Shown piece by piece: positions 22,201 through 36,000 of a DNA stretch of 64,000 bases. Position numbers and translations under genes: made by a program. The notes under the pieces were generated by a model. The model saw only the letters and a program-made list of their open reading frames with translations. It ran no database searches and was not told where the DNA came from. The DNA is taken from contig NW_025963575.1 of assembly GCF_910591885.1 (NCBI RefSeq), forward strand, positions 310,001 to 374,000. The letters are read 5' to 3'. This DNA comes from Bombus terrestris. Its lineage: Eukaryota > Arthropoda > Insecta > Hymenoptera > Apidae. Numbering within the stretch: the stretch's first letter is position 1; the number at the start of each line of letters is the position of its first letter.

Positions 22201-24430
22201 CCACGTTGTCCCACGTTGTCCCACGTTGTCCCACGTTGTCCCACGGTGTCCAACGATGTCCAACGGTGTCCCACGTTGTCCAACGGTGTCCCACGTTGTC
22301 CCACGTTGTCCCACGTTGTCCCACGTTGTCCCACGATGTCCCACGGTGTCCAACGATGTCCAACGGTGTCCCACGTTGTCCCACGTTGTCCCACGTTGTC
22401 CCACGTTGTTCCATGGTTTCCCACGTTGTCCCACGTTGTCCCACGTTGTCCCACGTTGTCCAACGATGTCCAACGGTGTCCAACGGTGTCCCACGTTGTC
22501 CCACGTTGTCCCACGTTGTCCCACGGTGTAGAACGATGCCCAACGGTGTCCCACGTTGTCCAACGGTGTCCCACGTTGTCCAACGGTGTCCCACGTTGTC
22601 CCACGTTGTCCCACGGTGTCCAACGATGTCCAACGATGTCCAACGGTGTCCAACGGTGTCCCACGATGTCCACCGATGCCCAACGGTGTCCAACGGTGTC
22701 CAACGGTGTCCAACGGTGTCCCACGTTGTCCCACGTTGTCCCACGATGTCCCACGTTGTCCCACGTTGTCCCACGTTGTCCAACGATGTCCAACGGTGTC
22801 CCACGTTGTCCCACGTTGTCCCACGTTGTCCCACGTTGTCCCACGTTGTCCAACGATGTCCAACGGTGTCCCACGTTGTCCCACGTTGTCCCACGTTGTC
22901 CCACGTTGTCCCACGATGTCCCACGTTGTCCAACGATGTCCAACGGTGTCCCACGTTGTCCCACGTTGTCCTACGTTGTCCCACGTTGTCCCACGTTGTC
23001 CCACGTTGTCCCACGTTGTCCCACGTTGTCTCACGGTGTCCAACGGTGTCCCACGTTGTCCCACGTTGTCCCACGGTGTCCAACGATGTCCAACGGTGTC
23101 CAACGGTGTCCCACGGTGTCCAACGATGTCCAACGGTGTCCCACGTTGTCCCACGTTGTCCCACGTTGTCCCACGTTGTCCCACGTTGTCCCACGTTGTC
23201 CCACGTTGTCCCACGTTGTCCCACGTTGTCCCACGTTGTCCCACGTTGTCCCACGTTGTCCCACGTTGTCCCACGGTGTCCAACGATGTCCAACGATGTC
23301 CAACGGTGTCCCACGGTGTCCAACGGTGTCCAACGATGTCCAACGGTGTCCAACGGTGTCCCACGTTGTCCCACGTTGTCCCACGGTGTCCAACGATGTC
23401 CAACGGTGTCCCACGTTGTCCCACGTTGTCCCACGTTGTCCCACGTTGTTCCATGGTTTCCCACGTTGTCCCACGTTGTCCCACGTTGTCCCACGTTGTC
23501 CCACGTTGTCCAACGGTGTCCCACGGTGTCCAACGGTGTCCCACGTTGTCCCACGTTGTCCCACGTTGTCCCACGTTGTCCCACGTTGTCCCACGTTGTC
23601 CCACGTTGTCCCACGGTGTCCAACGGTGTCCAACGATGTCCAACGGTGTCCAACGGTGTCCCACGATGTCCACCGATGTCCAACGGTGTCCAACGGTGTC
23701 CAACGGTGTCCAACGGTGTCCAACGATGTCCAACGATGTCCAACGATGTCCAACGGTGTCCAACGATGTCCAACGATGTCCAACGGTGTCCCACGACGTC
23801 CAACGATGTCCAACGATGTCCAACGGTGTCCAACGGTGTCCCACGTTGTCCCACGTTGTCCCACGTTGCCCCACGGTGTCCAACGATGTCCAACGGTGTC
23901 CCACGTTGTCCAACGGTGTCCCACGTTGTCCCACGTTGTCCCACGTTGTCCCACGTTGTCCCACGATGTCCCACGTTGTCCCACGTTGTCCCACGTTGTC
24001 CCACGTTGTCCCACGTTGTCCCACGTTGTCCCACGTTGTCCCACGTTGTCCCACGTTGTCCCACGTTGTCCCACGTTGTCCCACGGTGTCCAACGGTGTC
24101 CAACGATGTCCAACGGTGTCCAACGGTGTCCCACGTTGTCCCACGTTGTCCCACGTTGTCCCACGATGTCCCACGTTGTCCCACGTTGTCCCACGTTGTC
24201 CAACGGTGTCCCACGGTGTCCAACGGTGTCCCACGTTGTCCCACGTTGTCCCACGTTGTCCCACGTTGTCCCACGTTGTCCCACGTTGTCCCACGTTGTC
24301 CCACGTTGTCCAACGATGTCCAACGGTGTCCCACGTTGTCCCACGTTGTCCCACGTTGTCCCACGTTGTCCCACGATGTCCCACGTTGTCCAACGATGTC
24401 CAACGGTGTCCCACGTTGTCCCACGTTGTC
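22201..24430 (+). repeat. 8-kb HOR, left arm of first of three related copies
   Basis: The rare unit caccgatgcc at 22671 recurs at 30411 and 38541. Bases 22591-23120 follow 30331-30860 at offset 7740 (ctacgttgtc 22971/30711, tcacggtgtc 23031/30771). Bases from about 23510 to 24470 follow 31080-32040 at offset 7570 (caccgatgtc 23671/31241). Other landmarks: stop pair 22521, ccatggtttc 22411 and 23451, ccacgacgtc 23791, ccacgttgcc 23861. The stretch 22201-22590 holds ordinary units. Confidence 0.82.
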
Positions 24431-26170
24431 CTACGTTGTCCCACGTTGTCCCACGTTGTCCCACGTTGTCCCACGTTGTCCCACGTTGTCCCACGGTGTC
24501 CAACGGTGTCCCACGTTGTCCCACGTTGTCCCACGGTGTCCAACGATGTCCAACGGTGTCCAACGGTGTCCCACGGTGTCCAACGATGTCCAACGGTGTC
24601 CCACGTTGTCCCACGTTGTCCCACGTTGTCCCACGTTGTCCCACGTTGTCCCACGTTGTCCCACGTTGTCCCACGTTGTCCCACGTTGTCCCACGTTGTC
24701 CCACGTTGTCCCACGTTGTCCCACGGTGTCCAACGATGTCCAACGATGTCCAACAGTGTCCCACGGTGTCCAACGGTGTCCAACGATGTCCAACGGTGTC
24801 CAACGGTGTCCCACGTTGTCCCACGTTGTCCCACGGTGTCCAACGATGTCCAACGGTGTCCCACGTTGTCCCACGTTGTCCCACGTTGTCCCACGTTGTT
24901 CCATGGTTTCCCACGTTGTCCCACGTTGTCCCACGTTGTCCCACGTTGTCCCACGTTGTCCCACGGTGTCCCACGGTGTCCCACGGTGTCCCACGTTGTC
25001 CCACGTTGTCCCACGTTGTCCCACGTTGTCCCACGTTGTCCCACGTTGTCCCACGGTGTCCAACGATGTCCAACGATGTCCAACGGTGTCCAACGGTGTC
25101 CCACGTTGTCCCACGTTGTCCCACGTTGTCCCACGTTGTCCCACGATGTCCCACGTTGTCCAACGATGTCCAACGGTGTCCCACGTTGTCCCACGTTGTC
25201 CTACGTTGTCCCACGTTGTCCCACGTTGTCCCACGTTGTCCCACGTTGTCCCACGTTGTCCCACGGTGTCCAACGGTGTCCCACGTTGTCCCACGTTGTC
25301 CCACGGTGTCCAACGATGTCCAACGGTGTCCAACGGTGTCCCACGGTGTCCAACGATGTCCAACGGTGTCCCACGTTGTCCCACGTTGTCCCACGTTGTC
25401 CCACGTTGTCCCACGTTGTCCCACGTTGTCCCACGTTGTCCCACGTTGTCCCACGTTGTCCCACGTTGTCCCACGGTGTCCAACGATGTCCAACGATGTC
25501 CAACAGTGTCCCACGGTGTCCAACGGTGTCCAACGATGTCCAACGGTGTCCAACGGTGTCCCACGTTGTCCCACGTTGTCCCACGGTGTCCAACGATGTC
25601 CAACGGTGTCCCACGTTGTCCCACGTTGTCCCACGTTGTCCCACGTTGTTCCATGGTTTCCCACGTTGTCCCACGTTGTCCCACGTTGTCCCACGTTGTC
25701 CCACGTTGTCCAACGGTGTCCCACGGTGTCCAACGGTGTCCCACGTTGTCCCACGTTGTCCCACGTTGTCCCACGTTGTCCCACGTTGTCCCACGTTGTC
25801 CCACGGTGTCCAACGATGTCCAACGATGTCCAACGGTGTCCAACGATGTCCAACGGTGTCCCACGTTGTCCAACGGTGTCCCACGTTGTCCCACGATGTC
25901 CACCGATGTCCAACGGTGTCCAACGGTGTCCAACGGTGTCCAACGGTGTCCCACGTTGTCCCACGTTGTCCCACGTTGTCCCACGTTGTCCCACGTTGTC
26001 CCACGTTGTCCCACGTTGTCCCACGTTGTCCCACGGTGTCCAACGATGTCCAACGATGTCCAACGGTGTCCAACGGTGTCCCACGTTGTCCCACGTTGTC
26101 CCACGGTGTCCAACGATGTCCAACGGTGTCCCACGTTGTCCCACGTTGTCCCACGTTGTCCCACGTTGTT
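24431..26170 (+). repeat. First caacagtgtc module pair
   Basis: Two modules of about 760 bp lie in tandem. Each has ctacgttgtc (24431, 25201), then the CpG-less unit caacagtgtc (24751, 25501), then ccatggtttc exactly 150 bp later (24901, 25651). The same pair recurs at 33.8-35.2, 36.1-37.3 and 40.1-41.6 kb and nowhere else in the window. Past 25.8 kb the sequence enters a caccgatgtc (25911) block and ends at ccatggtttc (26171). Confidence 0.85.
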
Positions 26171-26740
26171 CCATGGTTTCCCACGTTGTCCCACGTTGTC
26201 CCACGTTGTCCCACGTTGTCCCACGTTGTCCAACGGTGTCCCACGGTGTCCAACGGTGTCCAACGGTGTCCAACGGTGTCCAACGGTGTCCAACGGTGTC
26301 CAACGATGTCCAACGATGTCCAACGATGTCCAACGGTGTCCAACGATGTCCAACGATGTCCAACGGTGTCCCACGATGTCCAACGATGTCCAACGATGTC
26401 CAACGGTGTCCAACGGTGTCCCACGTTGTCCCACGTTGTCCCACGTTGCCCCACGGTGTCCAACGATGTCCAACGGTGTCCCACGTTGTCCAACGGTGTC
26501 CCACGTTGTCCCACGTTGTCCCACGTTGTCCCACGTTGTCCCACGATGTCCCACGTTGTCCCACGTTGTCCCACGTTGTCCCACGTTGTCCCACGTTGTC
26601 CCACGTTGTCCCACGTTGTCCCACGTTGTCCCACGTTGTCCCACGTTGTCCCACGTTGTCCCACGTTGTCCAACGGTGTCCAACGATGTCCAACGGTGTC
26701 CAACGGTGTCCCACGTTGTCCCACGTTGTCCCACGTTGTC
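26171..26740 (+). repeat. Fused B-run/C-run module
   Basis: After ccatggtttc at 26171 a run of B units (26251-26300) joins the C-rich module directly, without the usual E + caccgatgtc between them. The stretch has ccacgttgcc at 26441 and ends before the stop pair at 26741. The same fusion, with the same spacing, lies at 41971-42540 (offset 15,800, two steps of about 7.9 kb) and again at 43761-44330. Confidence 0.82.
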
Positions 26741-28390
26741 CCACGGTGTAGAACGATGCCCAACGGTGTCCCACGTTGTCCAACGGTGTCCCACGTTGTC
26801 CAACGGTGTCCCACGTTGTCCCACGTTGTCCCACGTTGTCCCACGTTGTCCCACGTTGTCCCACGATGTCCCACGTTGTCCCACGTTGTCCCACGTTGTC
26901 CAACGGTGTCCCACGGTGTCCAACGGTGTCCCACGTTGTCCCACGTTGTCCCACGTTGTCCCACGTTGTCCCACGTTGTCCCACGTTGTCCCACGTTGTC
27001 CCACGGTGTCCAACGGTGTCCAACGATGTCCAACGGTGTCCCACGGTGTCCCACGATGTCCACCGATGTCCAACGGTGTCCAACGGTGTCCAACGGTGTC
27101 CAACGGTGTCCAACGATGTCCAACGATGTCCAACGATGTCCAACGGTGTCCAACGATGTCCAACGATGTCCAACGGTGTCCCACGATGTCCAACGATGTC
27201 CAACGATGTCCAACGGTGTCCAACGATGTCCAACGATGTCCAACGATGTCCAGCGGTGTCCAACGATGTCCAACGATGTCCAACGGTGTCCCACGACTTC
27301 CAACGATGTCCAACGATGTCCAACGATGTCCAACGGTGTCCAACGGTGTCCCACGTTGTCCCACGTTGTCCCACGTTGTCCCACGGTGTCCAACGATGTC
27401 CAACGGTGTACCACGTTGTCCCACGTTGTCCCACGTTGTCCCACGTTGTCCCACGTTGTCCCACGTTGTCCCACGGTGTCCAACGGTGTCCAACGGTGTC
27501 CCACGATGTCCACCGATGTCCAACGGTGTCCAACGGTGTCCAACGGTGTCCAACGGTGTCCAACGATGTCCAACGATGTCCAACGATGTCCAACGGTGTC
27601 CAACGATGTCCAACGATGTCCAACGGTGTCCCACGACGTCCAACGATGTCCAACGATGTCCAACGGTGTCCAACGGTGTCCCACGTTGTCCCACGTTGTC
27701 GCACGTTGCCCCACGGTGTCCAACGATGTCCAACGGTGTCCAACGGTGTCCCACGGTGTCCAACGGTGTCCCACGTTGTCCCACGTTGTCCCACGTTGTC
27801 CCACGTTGTCCCACGTTGTCCCACGTTGTCCCACGTTGTCCCACGGTGTCCAACGGTGTCCAACGATGTCCAACGGTGTCCCACGGTGTCCCACGATGTC
27901 CACCGATGTCCAACGGTGTCCAACGGTGTCCAACGGTGTCCAACGGTGTCCAACGATGTCCAACGATGTCCAACGATGTCCAACGGTGTCCAACGATGTC
28001 CAACGATGTCCAACGGTGTCCCACGATGTCCAACGATGTCCAACGATGTCCAACGGTGTCCAACGGTGTCCCACGTTGTCCCACGTTGTCCCACGTTGCC
28101 CCACGGTGTCCAACGATGTCCAACGGTGTCCCACGTTGTCCAACGGTGTCCCACGTTGTCCCACGTTGTCCCACGTTGTCCCACGTTGTCCCACGGTGTC
28201 CCACGTTGTCCCACGTTGTCCCACGTTGTCCCACGTTGTCCCACGTTGTCCCACGTTGTCCCACGTTGTCCCACGTTGTCCCACGTTGTCCCACGTTGTC
28301 CCACGTTGTCCCACGGTGTCCAACGGTGTCCAACGATGTCCAACGGTGTCCAACGGTGTCCCACGTTGTCCCACGTTGTCCCACGTTGTC
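26741..28390 (+). repeat. HOR segment related to 18.2-20.4 kb
   Basis: The start matches 18201 onward at offset 8540, later 8550: stop pair 26741, cagcggtgtc 27251 and ccacgacttc 27291 (partners 18201, 18701, 18741). It also has a ccacgacgtc module (27631) and ccacgttgcc at 28091. Changes seen only here include caacggtgta at 27401 and gcacgttgcc at 27701. The net shift from offset 8550 to 8020 by 28391 means about 530 bp differ between the two copies in this interval. Confidence 0.78.
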
Positions 28391-30320
28391 CCACGGTGTA
28401 GAACGATGCCCAACGGTGTCCCACGTTGTCCAACGGTGTCCCACGTTGTCCAACGGTGTCCCACGTTGTCCCACGTTGTCCCACGTTGTCCCACGTTGTC
28501 CCACGTTGTCCCACGTTGTCCCACGGTGTCCCACGTTGTCCCACGTTGTCCCACGTTGTCCCACGTTGTCCCACGATGTCCCACGTTGTCCCACGTTGTC
28601 CCACGTTGTCCCACGTTGTCCCACGTTGTCCCACGGTGTCCAACGATGCCCAACGGTGTCCCACGGTGTCCAACGATGCCCAACGGTGTCCCACGTTGTC
28701 CAACGGTGTCCCACGTTGTCCCACGTTGTCCCACGTTGTCCCACGATGTCCCACGTTGTCCCACGTTGTCCCACGTTGTCCCACGTTGTCCCACGTTGTC
28801 CCACGTTGTCCCACGGTGTCCAACGATGCCCAACGGTGTCCCACGTTGTCCAACGGTGTCCCACGTTGTCCCACGTTGTCCCACGTTGTCCCACGTTGTC
28901 CCACGATGTCCCACGTTGTCCCACGTTGTCCCACGTTGTCCCACGTTGTCCCACGTTGTCCCACGGTGTCCAACGATGTCCAACGGTGTCCCACGTTGTC
29001 CAACGGTGTCCCACGTTGTCCCACGTTGTCCCACGTTGTCCCACGTTGTCCCACGATGTCCCACGGTGTCCAACGATGTCCAACGGTGTCCCACGTTGTC
29101 CCACGTTGTCCCACGTTGTCCCACGTTGTTCCATGGTTTCCCACGTTGTCCCACGTTGTCCCACGTTGTCCCACGTTGTCCAACGATGTCCAACGGTGTC
29201 CAATGGTGTCCCACGTTGTCCCACGTTGTCCCACGTTGTCCCACGGTGTAGAACGATGCCCAACGGTGTCCCACGTTGTCCAACGGTGTCCCACGTTGTC
29301 CAACGGTGTCCCACGTTGTCCCACGTTGTCCCACGTTGTCCCACGTTGTCCCACGTTGTCCAACGATGTCCAACGGTGTCCCACGTTGTCCCACGTTGTC
29401 CCACGTTGTCCCACGTTGTCCCACGTTGTCCCACGGTGTAGAACGATGCCCAACGGTGTCCAACGGTGTCCAACGGTGTCCAACGGTGTCCCACGTTGTC
29501 CCACGTTGTCCCACGATGTCCCACGTTGTCCCACGTTGTCCCACGTTGTCCAACGATGTCCAACGGTGTCCCACGTTGTCCCACGTTGTCCCACGTTGTC
29601 CCACGTTGTCCCACGTTGTCCAACGATGTCCAACGGTGTCCCACGTTGTCCCACGTTGTCCCACGTTGTCCCACGTTGTCCCACGATGTCCCACGTTGTC
29701 CAACGATGTCCAACGGTGTCCCACGTTGTCCCACGTTGTCCTACGTTGTCCCACGTTGTCCCACGGTGTCCAACGATGTCCAACGATGTCCAACGGTGTC
29801 CCACGTTGTCCAACGGTGTCCAACGATGTCCAACGGTGTCCAACGGTGTCCCACGTTGTCCCACGTTGTCCCACGTTGTCCCACGTTGTCCCACGTTGTC
29901 CCACGTTGTTCAACGGTGTCCCACGGTGTCCAACGGTGTCCCACGTTGTCCCACGTTGTCCCACGTTGTCCCACGTTGTCCCACGTTGTCCCACGTTGTC
30001 CCACGGTGTCCCACGGTGTAGAACGATGCCCAACGGTGTCCCACGTTGTCCAACGGTGTCCAACGTTGTCCAACGGTGTCCCACGTTGTCCCACGTTGTC
30101 CCACGTTGTCCCACGTTGTCCCACGATGTCCCACGTTGTCCCACGTTGTCCCACGTTGTCCCACGTTGTCCCACGTTGTCCCACGTTGTCCCACGGTGTC
30201 CAACGATGCCCAACGGTGTCCCACGTTGTCCAACGGTGTCCCACGTTGTCCCACGTTGTCCCACGATGTCCCACGTTGTCCCACGTTGTCCCACGTTGTC
30301 CCACGTTGTCCCACGTTGTC
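28391..30320 (+). repeat. 8-kb HOR segment, copy 2 (partner 20.4-22.2 kb)
   Basis: This is the later copy of 20371-22200 at offset 8020. Stop pairs are at 28391, 29241, 29431 and 30011. The shared private unit caatggtgtc is at 29201. A D unit at 28521 replaces B at 20501. The end part (ctacgttgtc 29741 to stop pair 30011) recurs at 35191-35461 and 37521-37791. After about 30220 the two copies separate. Confidence 0.87.
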
Positions 30321-32060
30321 CCACGTTGTCCCACGTTGTCCCACGTTGTCCCACGGTGTCCAACGATGTCCAACGATGTCCAACGGTGTCCAACGGTGTC
30401 CCACGATGTCCACCGATGCCCAACGGTGTCCAACGGTGTCCAACGGTGTCCAACGGTGTCCCACGTTGTCCCACGTTGTCCCACGATGTCCCACGTTGTC
30501 CCACGTTGTCCCACGTTGTCCAACGATGTCCAACGGTGTCCCACGTTGTCCCACGTTGTCCCACGTTGTCCCACGTTCTCCCACGTTGTCCAACGATGTC
30601 CAACGGTGTCCCACGTTGTCCCACGTTGTCCCACGTTGTCCCACGTTGTCCCACGATGTCCCACGTTGTCCAACGATGTCCAACGGTGTCCCACGTTGTC
30701 CCACGTTGTCCTACGTTGTCCCACGTTGTCCCACGTTGTCCCACGTTGTCCCACGTTGTCCCACGTTGTCTCACGGTGTCCAACGGTGTCCCACGTTGTC
30801 CCACGTTGTCCCACGGTGTCCAACGATGTCCAACGGTGTCCAACGGTGTCCCACGGTGTCCCACGTTGTCCCACGACGTCCAACGATGTCCAACGATGTC
30901 CAACGGTGTCCAACGGTGTCCAACGGTGTCCAACGGTGTCCCACGTTGTCCCACGTTGTCCCACGATGTCCCACGTTGTCCCACGTTGTCCCACGTTGTC
31001 CAACGATGTCCAACGGTGTCCCACGTTGTCCCACGTTGTCCCACGTTGTCCCACGTTGTCCCACGTTGTCCCACGTTGTCCAACGGTGTCCCACGGTGTC
31101 CAACGGTGTCCCACGTTGTCCCACGTTGTCCCCCGTTGTCCCACGTTGTCCCACGTTGTCCCACGTTGTCCCACGTTGTCCCACGGTGTCCAACGGTGTC
31201 CAACGATGTCCAACGGTGTCCAACGGTGTCCCACGATGTCCACCGATGTCCAACGGTGTCCAACGGTGTCCAACGGTGTCCAACGGTGTCCAACGATGTC
31301 CAACGATGTCCAACGATGTCCAACGGTGTCCAACGATGTCCAACGATGTCCAACGGTGTCCCACGACGTCCAACGATGTCCAACGATGTCCAACGGTGTC
31401 CAACGGTGTCCCACGTTGTCCCACGTTGTCCCACGTTGCCCCACGGTGTCCAACGATGTCCAACGGTGTCCCACGTTGTCCAACGGTGTCCCACGTTGTC
31501 CCACGTTGTCCCACGTTGTCCCACGTTGTCCCACGATGTCCCACGTTGTCCCACGTTGTCCCACGTTGTCCCACGTTGTCCCACGTTGTCCCACGTTGTC
31601 CCACGTTGTCCCACGTTGTCCCACGTTGTCCCACGTTGTCCCACGTTGTCCCACGGTGTCCAACGGTGTCCAACGATGTCCAACGGTGTCCAACGGTGTC
31701 CCACGTTGTCCCACGTTGTCCCACGTTGTCCCACGATGTCCCACGTTGTCCCACGTTGTCCCACGTTGTCCAACGGTGTCCCACGGTGTCCAACGGTGTC
31801 CCACGTTGTCCCACGTTGTCCCACGTTGTCCCACGTTGTCCCACGTTGTCCCACGTTGTCCCACGTTGTCCCACGTTGTCCAACGATGTCCAACGGTGTC
31901 CCACGTTGTCCCACGTTGTCCCACGTTGTCCCACGTTGTCCCACGATGTCCCACGTTGTCCAACGATGTCCAACGGTGTCCCACGTTGTCCCACGTTGTC
32001 CTACGTTGTCCCACGTTGTCCCACGTTGTCCCACGTTGTCCCACGTTGTCCCACGTTGTC
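30321..32060 (+). repeat. 8.13-kb-spaced duplicate, copy 1
   Basis: The segment matches 38451-40190 at a constant offset of 8130 for 1,740 bp: caccgatgcc 30411/38541, ctacgttgtc 30711/38841, tcacggtgtc 30771/38901, ccacgacgtc 30871/39001, ctacgttgtc 32001/40131. Differences I noticed are ccacgttctc at 30571 and ccccgttgtc at 31131, both plain A in the partner. The match stops at 32061 (B here, D at 40191). A constant offset means no unit was gained or lost in either copy. Confidence 0.9.
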
Positions 32061-33760
32061 CAACGGTGTCCCACGTTGTCCCACGTTGTCCCACGTTGTC
32101 CCACGTTGTCCCACGTTGTCCCACGTTGTCCAACGGTGTCCCACGGTGTCCAACGGTGTCCCACGTTGTCCCACGTTGTCCCACGTTGTCCCACGTTGTC
32201 CCACGTTGTCCCACGTTGTCCCACGGTGTCCAACGGTGTCCAACGATGTCCAACGGTGTCCAACGGTGTCCCACGATGTCCACCGATGTCCAACGGTGTC
32301 CAACGGTGTCCAACGGTGTCCAACGGTGTCCAACGATGTCCAACGATGTCCAACGATGTCCAACGGTGTCCAACGATGTCCAACGATGTCCAACGGTGTC
32401 CCACGACGTCCAACGATGTCCAACGATGTCCAACGGTGTCCAACGGTGTCCCACGTTGTCCCACGTTGTCCCACGGTGTCCAACGGTGTCCAACGATGTC
32501 CAACGGTGTCCAACGGTGTCCCACGATGTCCACCGATGTCCAACGGTGTCCAACGGTGTCCAACGGTGTCCAACGGTGTCCAACGATGTCCAACGATGTC
32601 CAACGATGTCCAACGGTGTCCAACGATGTCCAACGATGTCCAACGGTGTCCCAAGACGTCCAACGATGTCCAACGATGTCCAACGGTGTCCAACGGTGTC
32701 CCACGTTGTCCCACGTTGTCCCACGTTGCCCCACGGTGTCCAACGATGTCCAACGGTGTCCCACGTTGTCCAACGGTGTCCCACGTTGTCCCACGTTGTC
32801 CCACGTTGTCCCACGTTGTCCCACGATGTCCCACGTTGTCCCACGTTGTCCCACGTTGTCCAACGATGTCCAACGATGTCCAACGGTGTCCAACGGTGTC
32901 CCACGTTGTCCCACGTTGTCCCACGTTGCCCCACGGTGTCCAACGATGTCCAACGGTGTCCCACGTTGTCCAACGGTGTCCCACGTTGTCCCACGTTGTC
33001 CCACGTTGTCCCACGTTGTCCCACGATGTCCCACGTTGTCCCACGTTGTCCCACGTTGTCCCACGTTGTCCCACGTTGTCCCACGTTGTCCCACGTTGTC
33101 CCACGTTGTCCCACGTTGTCCCACGTTGTCCCACGTTGTCCCACGGTGTCCAACGGTGTCCAACGATGTCCAACGGTGTCCAACGGTGTCCCACGTTGTC
33201 CCACGTTGTCCCACGTTGTCCCACGATGTCCCACGTTGTCCCACGTTGTCCCACGTTGTCCAACGGTGTCCCACGGTGTCCAACGGTGTCCCACGTTGTC
33301 CCACGTTGTCCCACGTTGTCCCACGTTGTCCCACGTTGTCCCACGTTGTCCCACGTTGTCCCACGTTGTCCAACGATGTCCAACGGTGTCCCACGTTGTC
33401 CCACGTTGTCCCACGTTGTCCCACGTTGTCCCACGATGTCCCACGTTGTCCCACGTTGTCCCACGTTGTCCCACGATGTCCCACGTTGTCCAACGATGTC
33501 CAACGGTGTCCCACGTTGTCCCACGTTGTCCTACGTTGTCCCACGTTGTCCCACGTTGTCCCACGTTGTCCCACGTTGTCCCACGTTGTCCCACGGTGTC
33601 CAACGGTGTCCCACGTTGTCCCACGTTGTCCCACGGTGTCCAACGATGTCCAACGGTGTCCAACGGTGTCCCACGGTGTCCAACGATGTCCAACGGTGTC
33701 CCACGTTGTCCCACGTTGTCCCACGTTGTCCCACGGTGTCCCACGTTGTCCCACGTTGTC
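32061..33760 (+). repeat. Segment with a 250-bp tandem doublet
   Basis: Bases 32221-32470 and 32471-32720 are the same 25 units in the same order (D, B, C, B, B, E, caccgatgtc, then the B and C run, ccacgacgtc, C, C, B, B, A, A). The only difference I noticed is ccaagacgtc at 32651. A third, partial echo gives ccacgttgcc at 32721 and 32921. The right part holds ctacgttgtc at 33531, followed by a shortened module that runs into the next ctacgttgtc at 33761. Confidence 0.86.
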
Positions 33761-35190
33761 CTACGTTGTCCCACGTTGTCCCACGTTGTCCCACGTTGTC
33801 CCACGTTGTCCCACGTTGTCCCACGGTGTCCAACGATGTCCAACGATGTCCAACAGTGTCCCACGGTGTCCAACGGTGTCCAACGATGTCCAACGGTGTC
33901 CAACGGTGTCCCACGTTGTCCCACGTTGTCCCACGGTGTCCAACGATGTCCAACGGTGTCCCACGTTGTCCCACGTTGTCCCACGTTGTCCCACGTTGTT
34001 CCATGGTTTCCCACGTTGTCCCACGTTGTCCCACGTTGTCCCACGTTGTCCAACGTTGTCCAACGGTGTCCCACGGTGTCCAACGGTGTCCCACGTTGTC
34101 CCACGTTGTCCCACGTTGTCCCACGTTGTCCCACGTTGTCCCACGTTGTCCCACGGTGTCCAACGATGTCCAACGATGTCCAACGGTGTCCAACGGTGTC
34201 CCACGTTGTCCCACGTTGTCCCACGTTGTCCCACGTTGTCCCACGATGTCCCACGTTGTCCAACGATGTCCAACGGTGTCCCACGTTGTCCCACGTTGTC
34301 CTACGTTGTCCCACGTTGTCCCACGTTGTCCCACGTTGTCCCACGTTGTCCCACGTTGTCCCACGGTGTCCAACGGTGTCCCACGTTGTCCCACGTTGTC
34401 CCACGGTGTCCAACGATGTCCAACGGTGTCCAACGGTGTCCCACGGTGTCCAACGATGTCCAACGGTGTCCCACGTTGTCCCACGTTGTCCCACGTTGTC
34501 CCACGTTGTCCCACGTTGTCCCACGTTGTCCCACGTTGTCCCACGTTGTCCCACGTTGTCCCACGTTGTCCCACGTTGTCCCACGTTGTCCCACGGTGTC
34601 CAACGATGTCCAACGATGTCCAACAGTGTCCCACGGTGTCCAACGGTGTCCAACGATGTCCAACGGTGTCCAACGGTGTCCCACGTTGTCCCACGTTGTC
34701 CCACGGTGTCCAACGATGTCCAACGGTGTCCCACGTTGTCCCACGTTGTCCCACGTTGTCCCACGTTGTTCCATGGTTTCCCACGTTGTCCCACGTTGTC
34801 CCACGTTGTCCCACGTTGTCCCACGTTGTCCAACGGTGTCCCACGGTGTCCAACGGTGTCCCACGTTGTCCCACGTTGTCCCACGTTGTCCCACGTTGTC
34901 CCACGTTGTCCCACGTTGTCCCACGGTGTCCAACGATGTCCAACGATGTCCAACGGTGTCCAACGATGTCCAACGGTGTCCCACGTTGTCCAACGGTGTC
35001 CCACGTTGTCCCACGTTGTCCCACGGTGTCCAACGATGTCCAACGATGTCCAACGGTGTCCAACGGTGTCCCACGATGTCCACCGATGTCCAACGGTGTC
35101 CCACGTTGTCCCACGTTGTCCCACGTTGTCCCACGATGTCCCACGTTGTCCAACGATGTCCAACGGTGTCCCACGTTGTCCCACGTTGTC
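33761..35190 (+). repeat. Second caacagtgtc module pair
   Basis: caacagtgtc at 33851 and 34621 (770 bp apart), each 150 bp before ccatggtttc (34001, 34771). ctacgttgtc lies at 33761 and 34301. The first module is shortened on its left side, because caacagtgtc follows ctacgttgtc by only 90 bp instead of about 310-320. A caacgttgtc unit, one of four in the window, lies at 34051. Confidence 0.83.
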
Positions 35191-36000
35191 CTACGTTGTC
35201 CCACGTTGTCCCACGGTGTCCAACGATGTCCAACGATGTCCAACGGTGTCCCACGTTGTCCAACGGTGTCCAACGATGTCCAACGGTGTCCAACGGTGTC
35301 CCACGTTGTCCCACGTTGTCCCACGTTGTCCCACGTTGTCCCACGTTGTCCCACGTTGTTCAACGGTGTCCCACGGTGTCCAACGGTGTCCCACGTTGTC
35401 CCACGTTGTCCCACGTTGTCCCACGTTGTCCCACGTTGTCCCACGTTGTCCCACGGTGTCCCACGGTGTAGAACGATGCCCAACGGTGTCCCACGTTGTC
35501 CAACGGTGTCCCACGTTGTCCAACGGTGTCCCACGTTGTCCCACGTTGTCCCACGTTGTCCCACGTTGTCCCACGATGTCCCACGTTGTCCCACGTTGTC
35601 CCACGTTGTCCCACGTTGTCCCACGTTGTCCCACGTTGTCCCACGGTGTCCAACGATGCCCAACGGTGTCCCACGTTGTCCAACGGTGTCCCACGTTGTC
35701 CCACGTTGTCCCACGATGTCCCACGTTGTCCCACGTTGTCCCACGTTGTCCCACGTTGTCCCACGTTGTCCCACGGTGTCCAACGATGTCCAACGGTGTC
35801 CCACGTTGTCCAACGGTGTCCCACGTTGTCCCACGTTGTCCCACGTTGTCCCACGTTGTCCCACGATGTCCCACGTTGTCCCACGTTGTCCCACGTTGTC
35901 CCACGGTGTCCAACGGTGTCCCACGTTGTCCCACGTTGTCCCACGGTGTCCAACGATGTCCAACGGTGTCCAACGGTGTCCCACGGTGTCCAACGATGTC
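35191..36000 (+). repeat. ctacgttgtc-to-stop-pair cassette
   Basis: From ctacgttgtc at 35191, through ccacgttgtt before caacgg at 35351, to the stop pair at 35461, the order and spacing equal those at 29741-30011 and 37521-37791. Beyond 35461 are ordinary units with caacgatgcc at 35661 and a shortened return to the tcacggtgtc-type block near 35.9 kb. Confidence 0.78.
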
